Source: CANKHA01 sp035652315 (lineage in GTDB: Bacteria; Pseudomonadota; Alphaproteobacteria; Rhizobiales; Xanthobacteraceae). From it: 64,000 nucleotides of DNA. The DNA lies in the NCBI GenBank assembly GCA_035652315.1, contig DASREA010000035.1, positions 62,001 to 126,000 of the forward strand, read 5' to 3'. The notes below the pieces were generated by a model. That model ran no database searches, was not told where the DNA came from, and saw only the letters and a program-made list of their open reading frames with translations. The position numbers and the translations under genes were made by a program. The number at the start of each line of letters is the position of its first letter. Position 1 is the stretch's first letter. This document shows positions 1 through 8,999 of this stretch, piece after piece.

Positions 1-262
1 CCGCGAGGATTTCCGCCGGTCGCGCGCGCCCGGTGGCGAGGATATGGGCGATGCGCGTGGTCAAGACGCGGGTCTTGCCGGTTCCGGCGCCGGCCAGCAC
101 CAGCACCGGCCCGTCCAGGGTCTCCACCGCTTGGCGCTGCTCCGGATTGAGGTCGTCCAGATAACCCGCCCGTCCGGCGATTGCCCGCGCGGCAATGCCG
201 CCCGCTTTGCGCGCGGCGGGCAAATCCTTGTCTTCAGGCGTGATATTGAGCGGTGCGGACAT
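1..262 (-). CDS. uvrD: UvrD/PcrA-type ATP-dependent DNA helicase, N-terminal part
   Basis: The reverse strand encodes the first 87 residues of a superfamily 1 DNA helicase; the rest lies beyond the left edge. After a stretch of about 35 residues it shows the UvrD-family start LNPEQRQAVE (Q-motif region), followed by the Walker A loop LAGAGTGKTRVL, which binds ATP. Family knowledge: these 3'-5' helicases act in nucleotide excision and mismatch repair. UvrD, PcrA and Rep share this N-terminus, so the exact subfamily cannot be fixed from this fragment. The start ATG is the reverse complement of 260-262. Confidence 0.85.
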   Translation of the reverse strand, partial: MSAPLNITPEDKDLPAARKAGGIAARAIAGRAGYLDDLNPEQRQAVETLDGPVLVLAGAGTGKTRVLTTRIAHILATGRARPAEILA

Positions 263-340
263 CAGGCTCCGGACATAGCGCAGACGGCGCGATTCTTCAC
301 ATTAAAGATGGCGATCGGGACTCGGGAAGGCGAGAGGCAC

Positions 341-850
341 TTAGCGGGGGCCCGCCATGCCGATGCTCCGGCCCGCCTCCTTCGGCCGCAGCAACTTGTC
401 GTGCGCCGCCTTGAGGCGCGCCAGGCGGGCGGCGACCTCTTCGGGAAAAGGCGATGTTTTCTTCGTCGTCATGTCGACATGCAGATACATGTTTTCCGAC
501 GTAGCGGCGAGCCAGCCCTCGGTTGCGTGATGCAGCATTTGGAACGTATGCAGCCGTTTGCCGTCGATGCCGAGAAGCTGAATGGAAACCCGCACGCAGT
601 CGCCTTCATGCAGCTCGCGCAGATAGCGCAAATGCACTTCGGCGGTGAACAGCGACAGCTTGCGCTGTCTCACATAGTCCTCACCCATGCCAAGCGCCTC
701 CAGCAGCCCGTCGACGCCGCTGTCGAACAGCACGTTGTAATAGGCCATGTTGAGGTGGCCATTATAGTCGATCCATTCCGGCCTGACCTTCATGACGCCG
801 GAGACAAATGGCGCCGGAATGGCGGTCTGCGCTTGCGCGGCGTCGGACAT
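341..850 (-). CDS. Hotdog-fold acyl-CoA thioesterase
   Basis: A 169-residue protein with the hotdog thioesterase signature WIDYNGHLNMAYY near residue 25 and a second half, FTAEVHLRYLRELHEGD, typical of the 4-hydroxybenzoyl-CoA thioesterase family. It should hydrolyse an acyl-CoA in the cytoplasm; the substrate is unknown, and the family includes carnitine/betainyl-CoA thioesterases. The reading frame stays open to 940, but I chose the ATG at 850 because the hotdog domain begins soon after it and the extra 30 residues look unlike a conserved N-terminus. It is divergent from the FAD dehydrogenase at 962, with the tandem repeat at 901-944 between them. Confidence 0.75.
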   Translation of the reverse strand: MSDAAQAQTAIPAPFVSGVMKVRPEWIDYNGHLNMAYYNVLFDSGVDGLLEALGMGEDYVRQRKLSLFTAEVHLRYLRELHEGDCVRVSIQLLGIDGKRLHTFQMLHHATEGWLAATSENMYLHVDMTTKKTSPFPEEVAARLARLKAAHDKLLRPKEAGRSIGMAGPR

Positions 851-900
851 CGGGTTCGGTTCCGCGGAATGTTGCGGGCGATTGCGGGAAAACCGCGTTG

Positions 901-944
901 TGACTAGCGTGGTAGCAAGAAGTGACTTGCGTGGTAGCAAATTG
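901..944. repeat. Two tandem 22-bp repeats in a divergent promoter region
   Basis: Positions 901-922 and 923-944 are two head-to-tail copies of one 22-bp unit, sharing TGACT and the 12-mer GCGTGGTAGCAA (907-918 and 929-940). The second copy contains the imperfect dyad TTGC-N6-GCAA. A 22-bp period is two helical turns, which would place two protein sites on one DNA face. It lies 18 bp before the dehydrogenase start and between divergent genes, so a regulator operator is a reasonable inference; the regulator is not in the window. Confidence 0.6.
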
Positions 945-961
945 CCAGACCGAGGTCGACG

Positions 962-2383
962 ATGGCCGCGCCCGCAGAACAGAATTCACGCGCCCGGCCG
1001 GACGCCGAAGCTCTCGAAGCGGTCATCGGCGCGCTGACCAGCCGCTTCGGCAATCGGCTGGTCACGTCGCAGGCCGTGCGCGAGCAGCACGCCCATAGCC
1101 AGACCTGGATCGAGGCTCAGCCTCCGGACGCGGTGGTCTTTCCGCAGTGCGCAAGTGACGTGCAGGAGATCGTGCGACTTTGCGCGGCGCATGGCGTTCC
1201 GGTCATCGCCTTTGGCGCGGGGACCTCGCTCGAAGGCCATGTCAATGCGCCCTATGGCGGAGTCTGCGCCGATTTCCGCGACATGAACCGCATCGTCGCC
1301 GTCCATTCGGCGGACATGGACTGCGTCGTCGAGCCGGGCGTAACCCGCAAACTCCTCAACGAGCATTTGCGCGACCAGGGACTTTTCTTCCCCATCGATC
1401 CGGGTGCCGACGCTTCGATCGGAGGCATGGCGGCGACGCGCTGTTCCGGCACAAACGCGGTGCGCTACGGCACCATGAAGGACAATGTCTTGGCGCTGAA
1501 AGCGGTGCTTGCCAACGGTGAGCTGATCACGACGGCGCGGCGCGCGCGCAAATCCTCGGCGGGATACGACCTTACGCGCCTGCTGGTGGGTTCGGAAGGT
1601 ACGCTCGGCATTATTGTCGAGATCACCTTGAGACTTGCCGGGATTCCCGAAGCCATCGCGGCGGGCTACTGCCCGTTCCCCTCGGTCGAGGCGGCCTGCA
1701 ATGCCGCGAGCCTTACTATCCAGTCCGGCATTCCGGTGGCGCGCGTCGAACTTCTGGACGCGTTGCAGGTGAAAGCCTGCAACGCCTATTCCAAGTTGAG
1801 CTTGCCGGAAACGCCGATGCTGTTTCTCGAATTCCACGGCAGCGATGCGGGGGTGAAAGAACAGTCTCATCGTTTTGCCGAGATCGCGGCGGACCTTGGC
1901 GGCGGCGCTTTCGCATGGGCGGTCAAGGCGGAGGATCGCGCCCGGCTGTGGCAGGCGCGGCACGATGCCTATTGGGCCGGACGGGCGCTGCGGCCCGGCG
2001 TCCAGGGCTTCGCCACCGATGTCTGCGTTCCGATTTCGCGTCTTGCCGAGTGCGTGGTCGATACCCAACACGATCTCGTCGCCAACAACTTGACGGCGCC
2101 GATCCTCGGCCACGTTGGCGACGGCAATTTTCACGTCACGCTGCTGGTTGACATGGATGATGCCGACGAGGTTCGTCGCGCCAAGGCGGTCTATGAGCGG
2201 TTGATTGAGCGCGCCCTCGCCATGGACGGCACTTGCACCGGCGAGCATGGGATCGGGCAGGGCAAGATGGGCTATCTCGCAGCCGAGCACGGCGCTGCCG
2301 CAGTCGAGGTCATGCGCGTCCTGAAACGTTCCCTCGATCCGGCGAACATTCTCAATCCCGGTAAGATCGTCGCGCCCGGTTAG
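962..2383 (+). CDS. FAD-linked oxidase, D-lactate dehydrogenase (cytochrome)/GlcD-like
   Basis: A 473-residue flavoprotein. The N-terminal half is a PCMH-type FAD domain with PVIAFGAGTSLEGH around residue 80 and DPGADASIGGMAATRCSG around residue 145, where FAD is held. The C-terminal half is the FAD-oxidase domain ending in CTGEHGIGQGKMGYL near residue 430, which carries substrate and flavin contacts. The family oxidises 2-hydroxy acids such as D-lactate or glycolate and passes electrons to the respiratory chain. No glcE or glcF neighbour is present, which favours a single-subunit D-lactate dehydrogenase. The start ATG is 18 bp after the tandem repeat. Confidence 0.85.
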   Translation: MAAPAEQNSRARPDAEALEAVIGALTSRFGNRLVTSQAVREQHAHSQTWIEAQPPDAVVFPQCASDVQEIVRLCAAHGVPVIAFGAGTSLEGHVNAPYGGVCADFRDMNRIVAVHSADMDCVVEPGVTRKLLNEHLRDQGLFFPIDPGADASIGGMAATRCSGTNAVRYGTMKDNVLALKAVLANGELITTARRARKSSAGYDLTRLLVGSEGTLGIIVEITLRLAGIPEAIAAGYCPFPSVEAACNAASLTIQSGIPVARVELLDALQVKACNAYSKLSLPETPMLFLEFHGSDAGVKEQSHRFAEIAADLGGGAFAWAVKAEDRARLWQARHDAYWAGRALRPGVQGFATDVCVPISRLAECVVDTQHDLVANNLTAPILGHVGDGNFHVTLLVDMDDADEVRRAKAVYERLIERALAMDGTCTGEHGIGQGKMGYLAAEHGAAAVEVMRVLKRSLDPANILNPGKIVAPG

Positions 2384-2601
2384 CTTTGGGGAGCGGGCTG
2401 GCGACATAGAAATGCCGTCAACCGCCGTCAGATTTACCATGCGCGCCGGGGCTGATTGCGGGCCATCAAGTGGCTCGCTAGCCAAGACCGAGGGGCCATC
2501 GCGCCGATGCGCAAATCGCTGTATATTTTGGCATTTCTGTCTCGGCCGCTGCCGAGCAATGATAGGGCCTTGTAGCTTCTAGCCTCGATCGCGGAGACCG
2601 C

Positions 2602-5600
2602 GTGCAAACGACTTTGCTTGGACTGGCGATCGCGCTCATCCTTGCGCTGGTAGCAGCGCTCGTCGCCCCGCTCATGATCGATTGGGGACGCTTTCGTCCC
2701 TCTATCGAGGCGGAAGCCACCCGTCTGATCGGGACACCGGTCCGCGTTACCGGCGACATCGAAGCCGCTTTGCTGCCGACGCCATCGCTGACCTTGCACG
2801 GGATCGAGGCCGGACCCGCCGACGACAGCAAGCAAATCCACGCCCGCTCACTCTCGATTGAATTCTATCTCGGGTCGCTGATGCGCGGGCAATGGCGCGC
2901 CCGCGAGCTGCGTCTGATGGGCCCCGATCTCAATCTTGGCCTTACGACATCCGGGCAACTTGCTTTGCCGCCAATCGCGACCGGCTTCGACCCGACCGTG
3001 CTTTCGATCGAACATTTGAATATCGAGGATGGCCACGCGGTACTCACGGACGTAAGAAGCGGATCGCATACGATCCTCGACAAAGTCTGGTTCAACGGCG
3101 ACGTGCGCTCGCTGCTCGGGCCGCTCCGGGGAGATGGGGCTTTCGTCGTGGGCGGCAAGCTCTACGGCTATCGCATCTCGGCCGGCCGCGTCGACGAGGC
3201 CGGCCTCAAGCTGAAGTTCGACATCGACCCCATCGATCGGCCGCTGGCCGTCGATGCCGACGGCGTCCTTTCATTCAAGGCGGGCGCGCCGCAGTTCGAA
3301 GGCGTGCTCACGCTGGCACGGCCAGCCGGGTTGGCGCTGCCGAACGGGCAGACGGTCATCAACGACCCTTGGCGGATGGCGGCGCAAGTCAAGGCAACGC
3401 CGACCTCGGCGCTGCTGCAGCAGATCGACTTTCAATACGGCCCCGAGGAACGGGCGATCAAATTGGGCGGAACGGCGGAGGTGAAATTCGGCAACAAGCC
3501 GCGGATCGACGGCGTGCTCTCCGCGACGCAGCTTGATCTCGATCGTGCCTTTGCCAAATCCGATGCGCCGCGGCCATTGCCGTTCGCGGCGGTGAAAAGC
3601 TTGGGCGAGAGCCTTTCCGGTCTGTTGGGCCCTTCGCTTCCGGCGCGGCTCGGCATCAGCGTCGATCTTTTGACGCTGGCGGGCGCCAATGTGCACAGCT
3701 TGCGCGGTGATCTGACAACCAATGGGGAAACCTGGAATCTGGAAGATTTTGGATTCCGCGTTCCCGGCTTCACCCAGATCAACCTGAGCGGCCGGCTTGA
3801 TCTGGCTGGCGAACGGCCGGCCTTTATGGGGCCGGTTGCCATCGACTCCAGCGATCCAAGCGCCTTCGTCTCATGGCTCGAAGGCACGACCTATCCCGAT
3901 GCCAATCCAATGAAGCCGCTGAGTCTGCGCGGCGAGGTGACCTTCAGCGACGAGAAATTGGCGATCGATCATCTGGACGCCGACATTGATCAGAAGAAGA
4001 TCGAAGGCCGCCTGGCCTATATGTGGCCTAGCGGCACGCAAGCCGCGCGCATCGACGCCGAACTTCGCGCTGCCGAGCTCAACCTCGATGCCTTGACCGA
4101 TCTTGGCAAGTCGGCGCAGGGCGTTAGCAAGTTCGAAATGCCGCGCGACGTGAGTCTCGCCGTAGCCATCGGCCATGCGCGGTTGGCCGGCGTCGACGCA
4201 CGCGAGGTCGATGCGCGACTGCATCGCGACGCCGGCAGGCTGCAAATCGACCGGTTTTCCGTCGCCGATCTCGGCGGTGCGGCTTTCTCCGCCAGCGGCC
4301 ATGTCGACACATCGGGGGCCGCGCCCAGCGGCAAGCTAAATCTCCATCTCGACGCGCGCGAGCTTGGCGGGATGGTGGCGCTGCTCGACAAATTCGTGCC
4401 GCAAGCGGCGGATTCGGCGCGGCAGCTTGCGCAACATTGGCGCCCGGCGCAACTCGACGTCACGCTTGATCTCGCAACCTCCGGTTCGGCAACGACGGCC
4501 AAGCTGTCCGCGGAAGGCCGTTCGGGCGCAATCCGGCTTTCGCTCCTGGGCGATGCCGGCGCAGCATCCGAGACTTTCGCACTTAGCCCGCTGGCGGCGA
4601 TCGCCGGCGCGAAGCTGCGCCTGCAAGGGCAGTTCGACTCGGAAGACGGTTCGGCCATCGTCGATCTCCTCGGGTTGAGAGATCTCGTTACGGTCTCCGG
4701 CGGGCATCCCGGACAATTCAGCTTCGCCGCCGCCGGCCCTCTTGGCCGCGATTTGGAGATCGAGGGAAAGCTGCTCGCCGGCGGCGTCAACGCCACGGCA
4801 AACGGTCTGCTCCATCTCGCCGCCGAGCAACCGACGGCGAATTTGCGCCTCAACGTCGCCGCCGCCGACGCCATGCCGCTTATCGCAGCCAAGGCGGCAA
4901 GGCTGCCGAAGCCGCTGCCCGTCACTCTGATTGGCGATCTGCAAATCTCGCCCCAGGCCGCCGCCCTCGCCAATTTTTCCGGCACCGTTGCGGGCCGGAG
5001 CGCGCGCGGCAACTTGAAATTCACTTTCGGTCAGCCGCTGCAGATCGAAGGCGGCGTCGAGGCCGACGGCCTTGAATTGCCTGCCGCCTTCGCCGCGGCC
5101 ATCGGCGTGCCGTCGCCGAAAAGCGCTGCGGAGCTGGCGTCAGCCTGGCCAGCACAGCCGTTTGCTAAGGGTCTGTTCTTCGAGGTCGACGGCCGCGTGC
5201 AATTCAAGCTGGCGCAGGTGATGCTCACCCCGACACTGGCCTTACGCGAAGCGAAGGGCGTGGCGCAATTCAACAGCAACCTGATCGCATTGCGCGACAT
5301 TCACGGCATGCTCGCCGACGGCCAGTTCGATGGGCAATTAGACATAACTAAGAACGGAAACGCGGTCTCTGCCAACGCGCGCTTGCATCTGGCGAATGCC
5401 GATGCCGCAGCGTTGCTTGCGGCTTACGGCCATGGCGGTCTCGCGGGCCATGTCAGCTTGCGGCTTGAAACCAATGCGGCTGGGACGACGCCGAGAGAAC
5501 TCATCGAGGCGATGTCGGGCAGCGGCACGGTCTCGCTCACAGGGGCGAAATTCATGGGTTTCGACGGCAAGGTCTTCGACGCCGCGATTCAAGCCGTGGA

Positions 5601-6258
5601 TCGCGGCATGAATCCGCAGGCCGCGACGGTCAATGATTTCGTCGCCGCTGCGCTCGACAAAGCGCAGCTTCCGGTTGCTTCGGCCGAAGGCGCCGTGACG
5701 ATTGCCGCAGGGCAGGTGCGTGTGAACAGCGTCGCTGTGCAAGCCGAAGGCGCGACTCTGACCGTCAACGGCACCGCCGATCTGGTCGGCGGGGAACTCA
5801 ATGCGCGGCTGGCTTTATCGCCTGACAAGCCGGCGCCCAATTCCGCCGCGGAGCGGCCGATCATCGTCGTATCGCTGAAGGGCCGGATGGATGCTCCGCA
5901 ACGGAGCGTCGATGCGAGCAGCTTCGCAACGTGGCTGACCATGCGCTCCGTCGACCTGCAGGCGAAGCGGCTCGAGGCGATTGAGGCGCAGCGGCGATTA
6001 TCGGTGGAAAAACCTCCGGGGGCGTCGCCGCCGGCGCGGGAAAAAGAGAGCTTTTATGCGCCGCCTCCCAGCGAAGGCGCGCCGCCATTACCAATGCCGA
6101 TCGAGATTCCGGTTGCCCCAGGGGCGGCGGCGGCAAAGTCTGCTACGCTGCCGGCTGCCACGCCCGGATCTGCAACGCCTGCGAAGCCAAAACCGGCGAA
6201 GCCGCTGGTTTCGCCGTTGCCCTTGAGGCCCGAATTACCGGCCGGCCGCGACCACTGA
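2602..6258 (+). CDS. AsmA-family envelope protein (1218 residues)
   Basis: A very long protein with one N-terminal membrane anchor (residues 3-24) followed by the AsmA signature: DWGRFRPSIEAEATRLIGTP, then LLPTPSLTLHGIEAG. A long beta-rich region follows, with a second conserved block near residues 940-1100 (GSGTVSLTGAKFMGFD). The last 100 residues are Pro/Ala-rich and probably disordered. AsmA-like proteins are inner-membrane anchored, extend into the periplasm and are thought to help move lipids to the outer membrane. The start is GTG. The 3' end overlaps the convergent RHH gene by 24 bp. Confidence 0.85.
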   Translation: MQTTLLGLAIALILALVAALVAPLMIDWGRFRPSIEAEATRLIGTPVRVTGDIEAALLPTPSLTLHGIEAGPADDSKQIHARSLSIEFYLGSLMRGQWRARELRLMGPDLNLGLTTSGQLALPPIATGFDPTVLSIEHLNIEDGHAVLTDVRSGSHTILDKVWFNGDVRSLLGPLRGDGAFVVGGKLYGYRISAGRVDEAGLKLKFDIDPIDRPLAVDADGVLSFKAGAPQFEGVLTLARPAGLALPNGQTVINDPWRMAAQVKATPTSALLQQIDFQYGPEERAIKLGGTAEVKFGNKPRIDGVLSATQLDLDRAFAKSDAPRPLPFAAVKSLGESLSGLLGPSLPARLGISVDLLTLAGANVHSLRGDLTTNGETWNLEDFGFRVPGFTQINLSGRLDLAGERPAFMGPVAIDSSDPSAFVSWLEGTTYPDANPMKPLSLRGEVTFSDEKLAIDHLDADIDQKKIEGRLAYMWPSGTQAARIDAELRAAELNLDALTDLGKSAQGVSKFEMPRDVSLAVAIGHARLAGVDAREVDARLHRDAGRLQIDRFSVADLGGAAFSASGHVDTSGAAPSGKLNLHLDARELGGMVALLDKFVPQAADSARQLAQHWRPAQLDVTLDLATSGSATTAKLSAEGRSGAIRLSLLGDAGAASETFALSPLAAIAGAKLRLQGQFDSEDGSAIVDLLGLRDLVTVSGGHPGQFSFAAAGPLGRDLEIEGKLLAGGVNATANGLLHLAAEQPTANLRLNVAAADAMPLIAAKAARLPKPLPVTLIGDLQISPQAAALANFSGTVAGRSARGNLKFTFGQPLQIEGGVEADGLELPAAFAAAIGVPSPKSAAELASAWPAQPFAKGLFFEVDGRVQFKLAQVMLTPTLALREAKGVAQFNSNLIALRDIHGMLADGQFDGQLDITKNGNAVSANARLHLANADAAALLAAYGHGGLAGHVSLRLETNAAGTTPRELIEAMSGSGTVSLTGAKFMGFDGKVFDAAIQAVDRGMNPQAATVNDFVAAALDKAQLPVASAEGAVTIAAGQVRVNSVAVQAEGATLTVNGTADLVGGELNARLALSPDKPAPNSAAERPIIVVSLKGRMDAPQRSVDASSFATWLTMRSVDLQAKRLEAIEAQRRLSVEKPPGASPPAREKESFYAPPPSEGAPPLPMPIEIPVAPGAAAAKSATLPAATPGSATPAKPKPAKPLVSPLPLRPELPAGRDH

Positions 6259-6540
6259 CGGCGCGGCGGCCATCGGAATGAGGCTGGCTGTGGCGCGCGA
6301 TTCGTTGTGGTGCGACGTTTCGGACATCGAACGGTAGTAGTCGAGCACGAACAGCCGAATGCCGGAGGATAAGTTGCCGTGGCGGCGATCGGTATCGATC
6401 GTGGCCACGAGCTCCGAAAGAGTCATGCTCCGGCCGCGCGCGATGTCTTTCAGCCCACTCCAGAAGGCGTCTTCGAGACTGACGCTGGTCTTGTGCCCAG
6501 CGATCACAATCGAGCGTTTAATGACCGGTGATTTCATCAT
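6235..6540 (-). CDS. Small ribbon-helix-helix domain protein
   Basis: About 101 residues. The first 75 fit the RHH_4 type of ribbon-helix-helix domain: a short strand (KRSIVIAGHKTSVSLED) followed by FWSGLKDIAR, MTLSELVATIDTDR and SGIRLFVLDYYR. Such proteins are small DNA-binding or partner-binding factors found in alphaproteobacteria; the target is not known. I chose the paired ATGs at 6540 and 6537 because a GGGAGAG Shine-Dalgarno lies just upstream; the frame is open further but less convincing. The last codons overlap the end of the opposite AsmA gene by 24 bp. Confidence 0.7.
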   Translation of the reverse strand: MMKSPVIKRSIVIAGHKTSVSLEDAFWSGLKDIARGRSMTLSELVATIDTDRRHGNLSSGIRLFVLDYYRSMSETSHHNESRATASLIPMAAAPSVVAAGR

Positions 6541-6881
6541 CTCTCTCCCGTTTCTGCCCGACTCAAGCGGAGAAATAGTTGCAAGCGCGCGCTGGACCGT
6601 AGCTTCTCGTGGAGGCTGCGGTTCGACCCTTTGATTCAGAAAATGGCATCGATGAATTTCCAGGCGGCCCGCCAATCGAGGGTGCTATGGCGCTTCGTCG
6701 TCCCCGGCGAAGCGGATGTCACCGACGTATCGGGGCACCTACCAAAATGCCCGTGACCGCGGTGGTAAGGCAACTCACGGTTAGTTGAACAGAATTGTGA
6801 CGTCCGCGCATCCGGAAGACTACGTGGCTCGTGCCGCGCGAGCGGATTGTTCCACCGTGAGATAGCGGCAAAAAAGCGGCG
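6541..6881. other. Intergenic region with no recognised gene
   Basis: About 340 bp between the RHH gene and the fumC stop, both on the minus strand. I looked for the small DUF4169 gene that often follows fumC in related genomes and did not see it. Only a short spurious frame beginning at 6653 is present. I see no tRNA and no clear terminator. Confidence 0.5.
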
Positions 6882-8273
6882 TCATCCGGGCCGCACCATC
6901 TTTTCCGGCCGCACCCAGCGGTCGAAATCGCGCGCGGTCACAAAGCCGAGGCGTATCGCTTCCTCGCGCAGCGTGGTGCCGTTTTTGTGCGCAGCCTTGG
7001 CGATCTGCGCCGCCTTGTCGTAACCGATTTTCGGGGCCAAGGCCGTGACCAGCATCAGCGAGCGCTGCATCAATTCCTTGATGCGCGACTCATTGGCGCG
7101 AATGCCGGCGACGCAGTTGTCGGTGAAGGATCGCGCGGCGTCGGCGATGAGCCGAATCGATTGCAGCATCGCAAGAGCCAGCACCGGCTTGTACACATTC
7201 AGCTCGAAATGACCTTGGCTGCCGGCGACGCTGATGGTGGTCTGATTTCCGAAGACCTGGCAGCAGACCATCGTCAGCGCTTCCGTTTGCGTCGGATTGA
7301 CCTTGCCCGGCATGATCGACGAGCCCGGTTCGTTTTCCGGCAATATCAGCTCGCCTAGCCCCGACCGTGGCCCGCTGGCGAGCAAGCGGATGTCGTTGGC
7401 GATCTTGAACAGGCCGGCGGCGACCGATGTCAGCGCGCCATGAGCAAAGACATAAGCGTCATGCGACGCCAGCGCCTCGAACTTGTTGGGCGCCGTGACA
7501 AAGGGCAACCGGGTGATCGTGGCGACTTTCTTGGCAAAGACGCGGGCGAATTGCGGCTTGGCATTCAGGCCGGTGCCCACCGCCGTGCCGCCCTGCGCCA
7601 GCGGATAGAGTTGTTTGAGACCGAGCCGCATGCGCACGATGCCGGACCTCACCTGCGCCGCGTAGCCGGAAAATTCCTGGCCCAGGGTCAGCGGCGTGGC
7701 ATCCTGCGTATGGGTGCGACCGATCTTGATGATTGCCGCAAACTCCTTGGCCTTGTTCTGCAGCGCATCCTGCAGATGCGCCAGCGCCGGGTCGAGCACG
7801 TAAGCGATCTGCTCAGCGGCGGCGATATGCATGGCGCTCGGAAAGCTGTCGTTGGACGACTGGCTCATATTGACGTGGTCGTTGGGATGAATGGGCTCCT
7901 TTGAGCCGAGCGGTGCGCCGAGCATTTCGTTGGCGCGATTGGCAATCACTTCGTTCGCATTCATGTTGGTCTGGGTGCCGGAGCCGGTCTGCCAGACCAC
8001 CAAGGGGAAATGATCGTCGAGCTTGCCGTCGATGACTTCCTGCGCGGCCTTGATGATGGCCTTGGCGCGCCGCGAGTCCAGGCTGTGCAATTGCAGATTG
8101 GTCTCAGCGGCAGCGCGCTTGACGATGCCCATCGCGCGGATCAGCGGGCGCGGCATGCGCTCACCGCCGATGCGGAAATTTTCCAGCGAGCGCTGAGTCT
8201 GCGCTCCCCAATAACGGTCGCCCGGAACTTTGATGGGGCCGAAGCTATCGGATTCGGTGCGCACCTTCGCCAT
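6882..8273 (-). CDS. fumC: Fumarate hydratase class II
   Basis: A 463-residue class II (iron-independent) fumarase that interconverts fumarate and malate in the TCA cycle in the cytoplasm. It carries the superfamily signature GSSIMPGKVNPTQTE near residue 317, SQSSNDSFPSAMHIA near 140, and GRTHTQDATPLTLGQE near 185. The length matches the usual 460-465 residues. The start ATG lies 3 bp after the sspB stop on the same strand, so the two genes are almost certainly cotranscribed with sspB first. Confidence 0.95.
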   Translation of the reverse strand: MAKVRTESDSFGPIKVPGDRYWGAQTQRSLENFRIGGERMPRPLIRAMGIVKRAAAETNLQLHSLDSRRAKAIIKAAQEVIDGKLDDHFPLVVWQTGSGTQTNMNANEVIANRANEMLGAPLGSKEPIHPNDHVNMSQSSNDSFPSAMHIAAAEQIAYVLDPALAHLQDALQNKAKEFAAIIKIGRTHTQDATPLTLGQEFSGYAAQVRSGIVRMRLGLKQLYPLAQGGTAVGTGLNAKPQFARVFAKKVATITRLPFVTAPNKFEALASHDAYVFAHGALTSVAAGLFKIANDIRLLASGPRSGLGELILPENEPGSSIMPGKVNPTQTEALTMVCCQVFGNQTTISVAGSQGHFELNVYKPVLALAMLQSIRLIADAARSFTDNCVAGIRANESRIKELMQRSLMLVTALAPKIGYDKAAQIAKAAHKNGTTLREEAIRLGFVTARDFDRWVRPEKMVRPG

Positions 8274-8276
8274 ACG

Positions 8277-8828
8277 CTACTTCTTGCGGAAGCGATCGAG
8301 ACGCACGACTTCTCCGCCGCCGGTCGGCTTGTCCGGATTGTCGCCGGCCGTTTCCTCCGTCGCTGCGGGAGCGGCCGGCGCGGCGGCTTTGGGCTTTTCG
8401 CGAGGTGCCTTGCGCTCGTGAAGGCGCGGCGGCTGCGTCGAGACCGCCGGAACGGCGCTCTCGGTATCTTCCGGAACCTTCACGAATTGCAGGCCGAAAT
8501 TCACTGCCGGGTCGAAAAAGGCGATGATCGCATTGAACGGCACGCGCAATCGCTCCGGGATGCCGCCGAAGGACAGGCCGACCTCGAAGGCATCGTTGCC
8601 CACGGTCAGATCCCAGAACTGGTGCTGGAGAATGATCGTCATCTCTTCGGGATACTGCTCGCGCAGCCGCGCGGAAAGCCGTACGCCCGGGGCATTGGTG
8701 TCGAACGAGATCTTGAAATGATGCTCGCCGGGCAGGCCGCGCTTGGCGGCGTCCGTCATCACTGTGCGGACGACGCCGCGCAGCGCGCTTTGCGCCAGAA
8801 GATCGTAGCGGATGTGATCGGTCGGCAT
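8277..8828 (-). CDS. sspB: SspB-family adaptor protein for ssrA-tagged substrates
   Basis: A 183-residue protein of the alphaproteobacterial SspB family (IRYDLLAQSALRGVVR, HHFKISFDTNAPGV, PEEMTIILQHQFWDL, SVGLSFGG-like core). SspB binds the ssrA degradation tag and delivers tagged proteins to ClpXP. The conserved domain covers roughly residues 1-120. The tail is Pro/Ala/Lys-rich and ends in a short conserved-looking segment (EVVRLDRFRKK), as expected for the flexible ClpX-binding tail. It is followed after 3 bp by fumC, and the ssrA gene itself lies about 170 bp upstream on the same strand. Confidence 0.85.
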   Translation of the reverse strand: MPTDHIRYDLLAQSALRGVVRTVMTDAAKRGLPGEHHFKISFDTNAPGVRLSARLREQYPEEMTIILQHQFWDLTVGNDAFEVGLSFGGIPERLRVPFNAIIAFFDPAVNFGLQFVKVPEDTESAVPAVSTQPPRLHERKAPREKPKAAAPAAPAATEETAGDNPDKPTGGGEVVRLDRFRKK

Positions 8829-8999
8829 GGCCGAAGTCGCCCTTGTAAGGCTCCCTAAGATGGCATCCGCGCACCGACAATTCTAGGCCATCGCGGCCCC
8901 GACCGGCCGACAAGTGCCGCGGTGTGGCGGCGCAGCCTCACTTCATAAGCAAAACGCCGGCGAGCCGTTGGCAGCCAAGCAGCGGACGAACGGAAGGGA

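Noticed and set aside
44..907. Long open frame on the plus strand (287 codons)
   Set aside because: It is antisense to the UvrD fragment and the thioesterase, which have clear family motifs; its own translation has no recognisable domain.
986..2485. Antisense frame of 499 codons across the FAD dehydrogenase
   Set aside because: A shadow frame typical of GC-rich DNA; the plus-strand dehydrogenase carries all family motifs.
4017..5024. Antisense frame of 335 codons inside the AsmA gene
   Set aside because: Ser/Ala/Arg-rich shadow with no motif; AsmA reading frame is intact.
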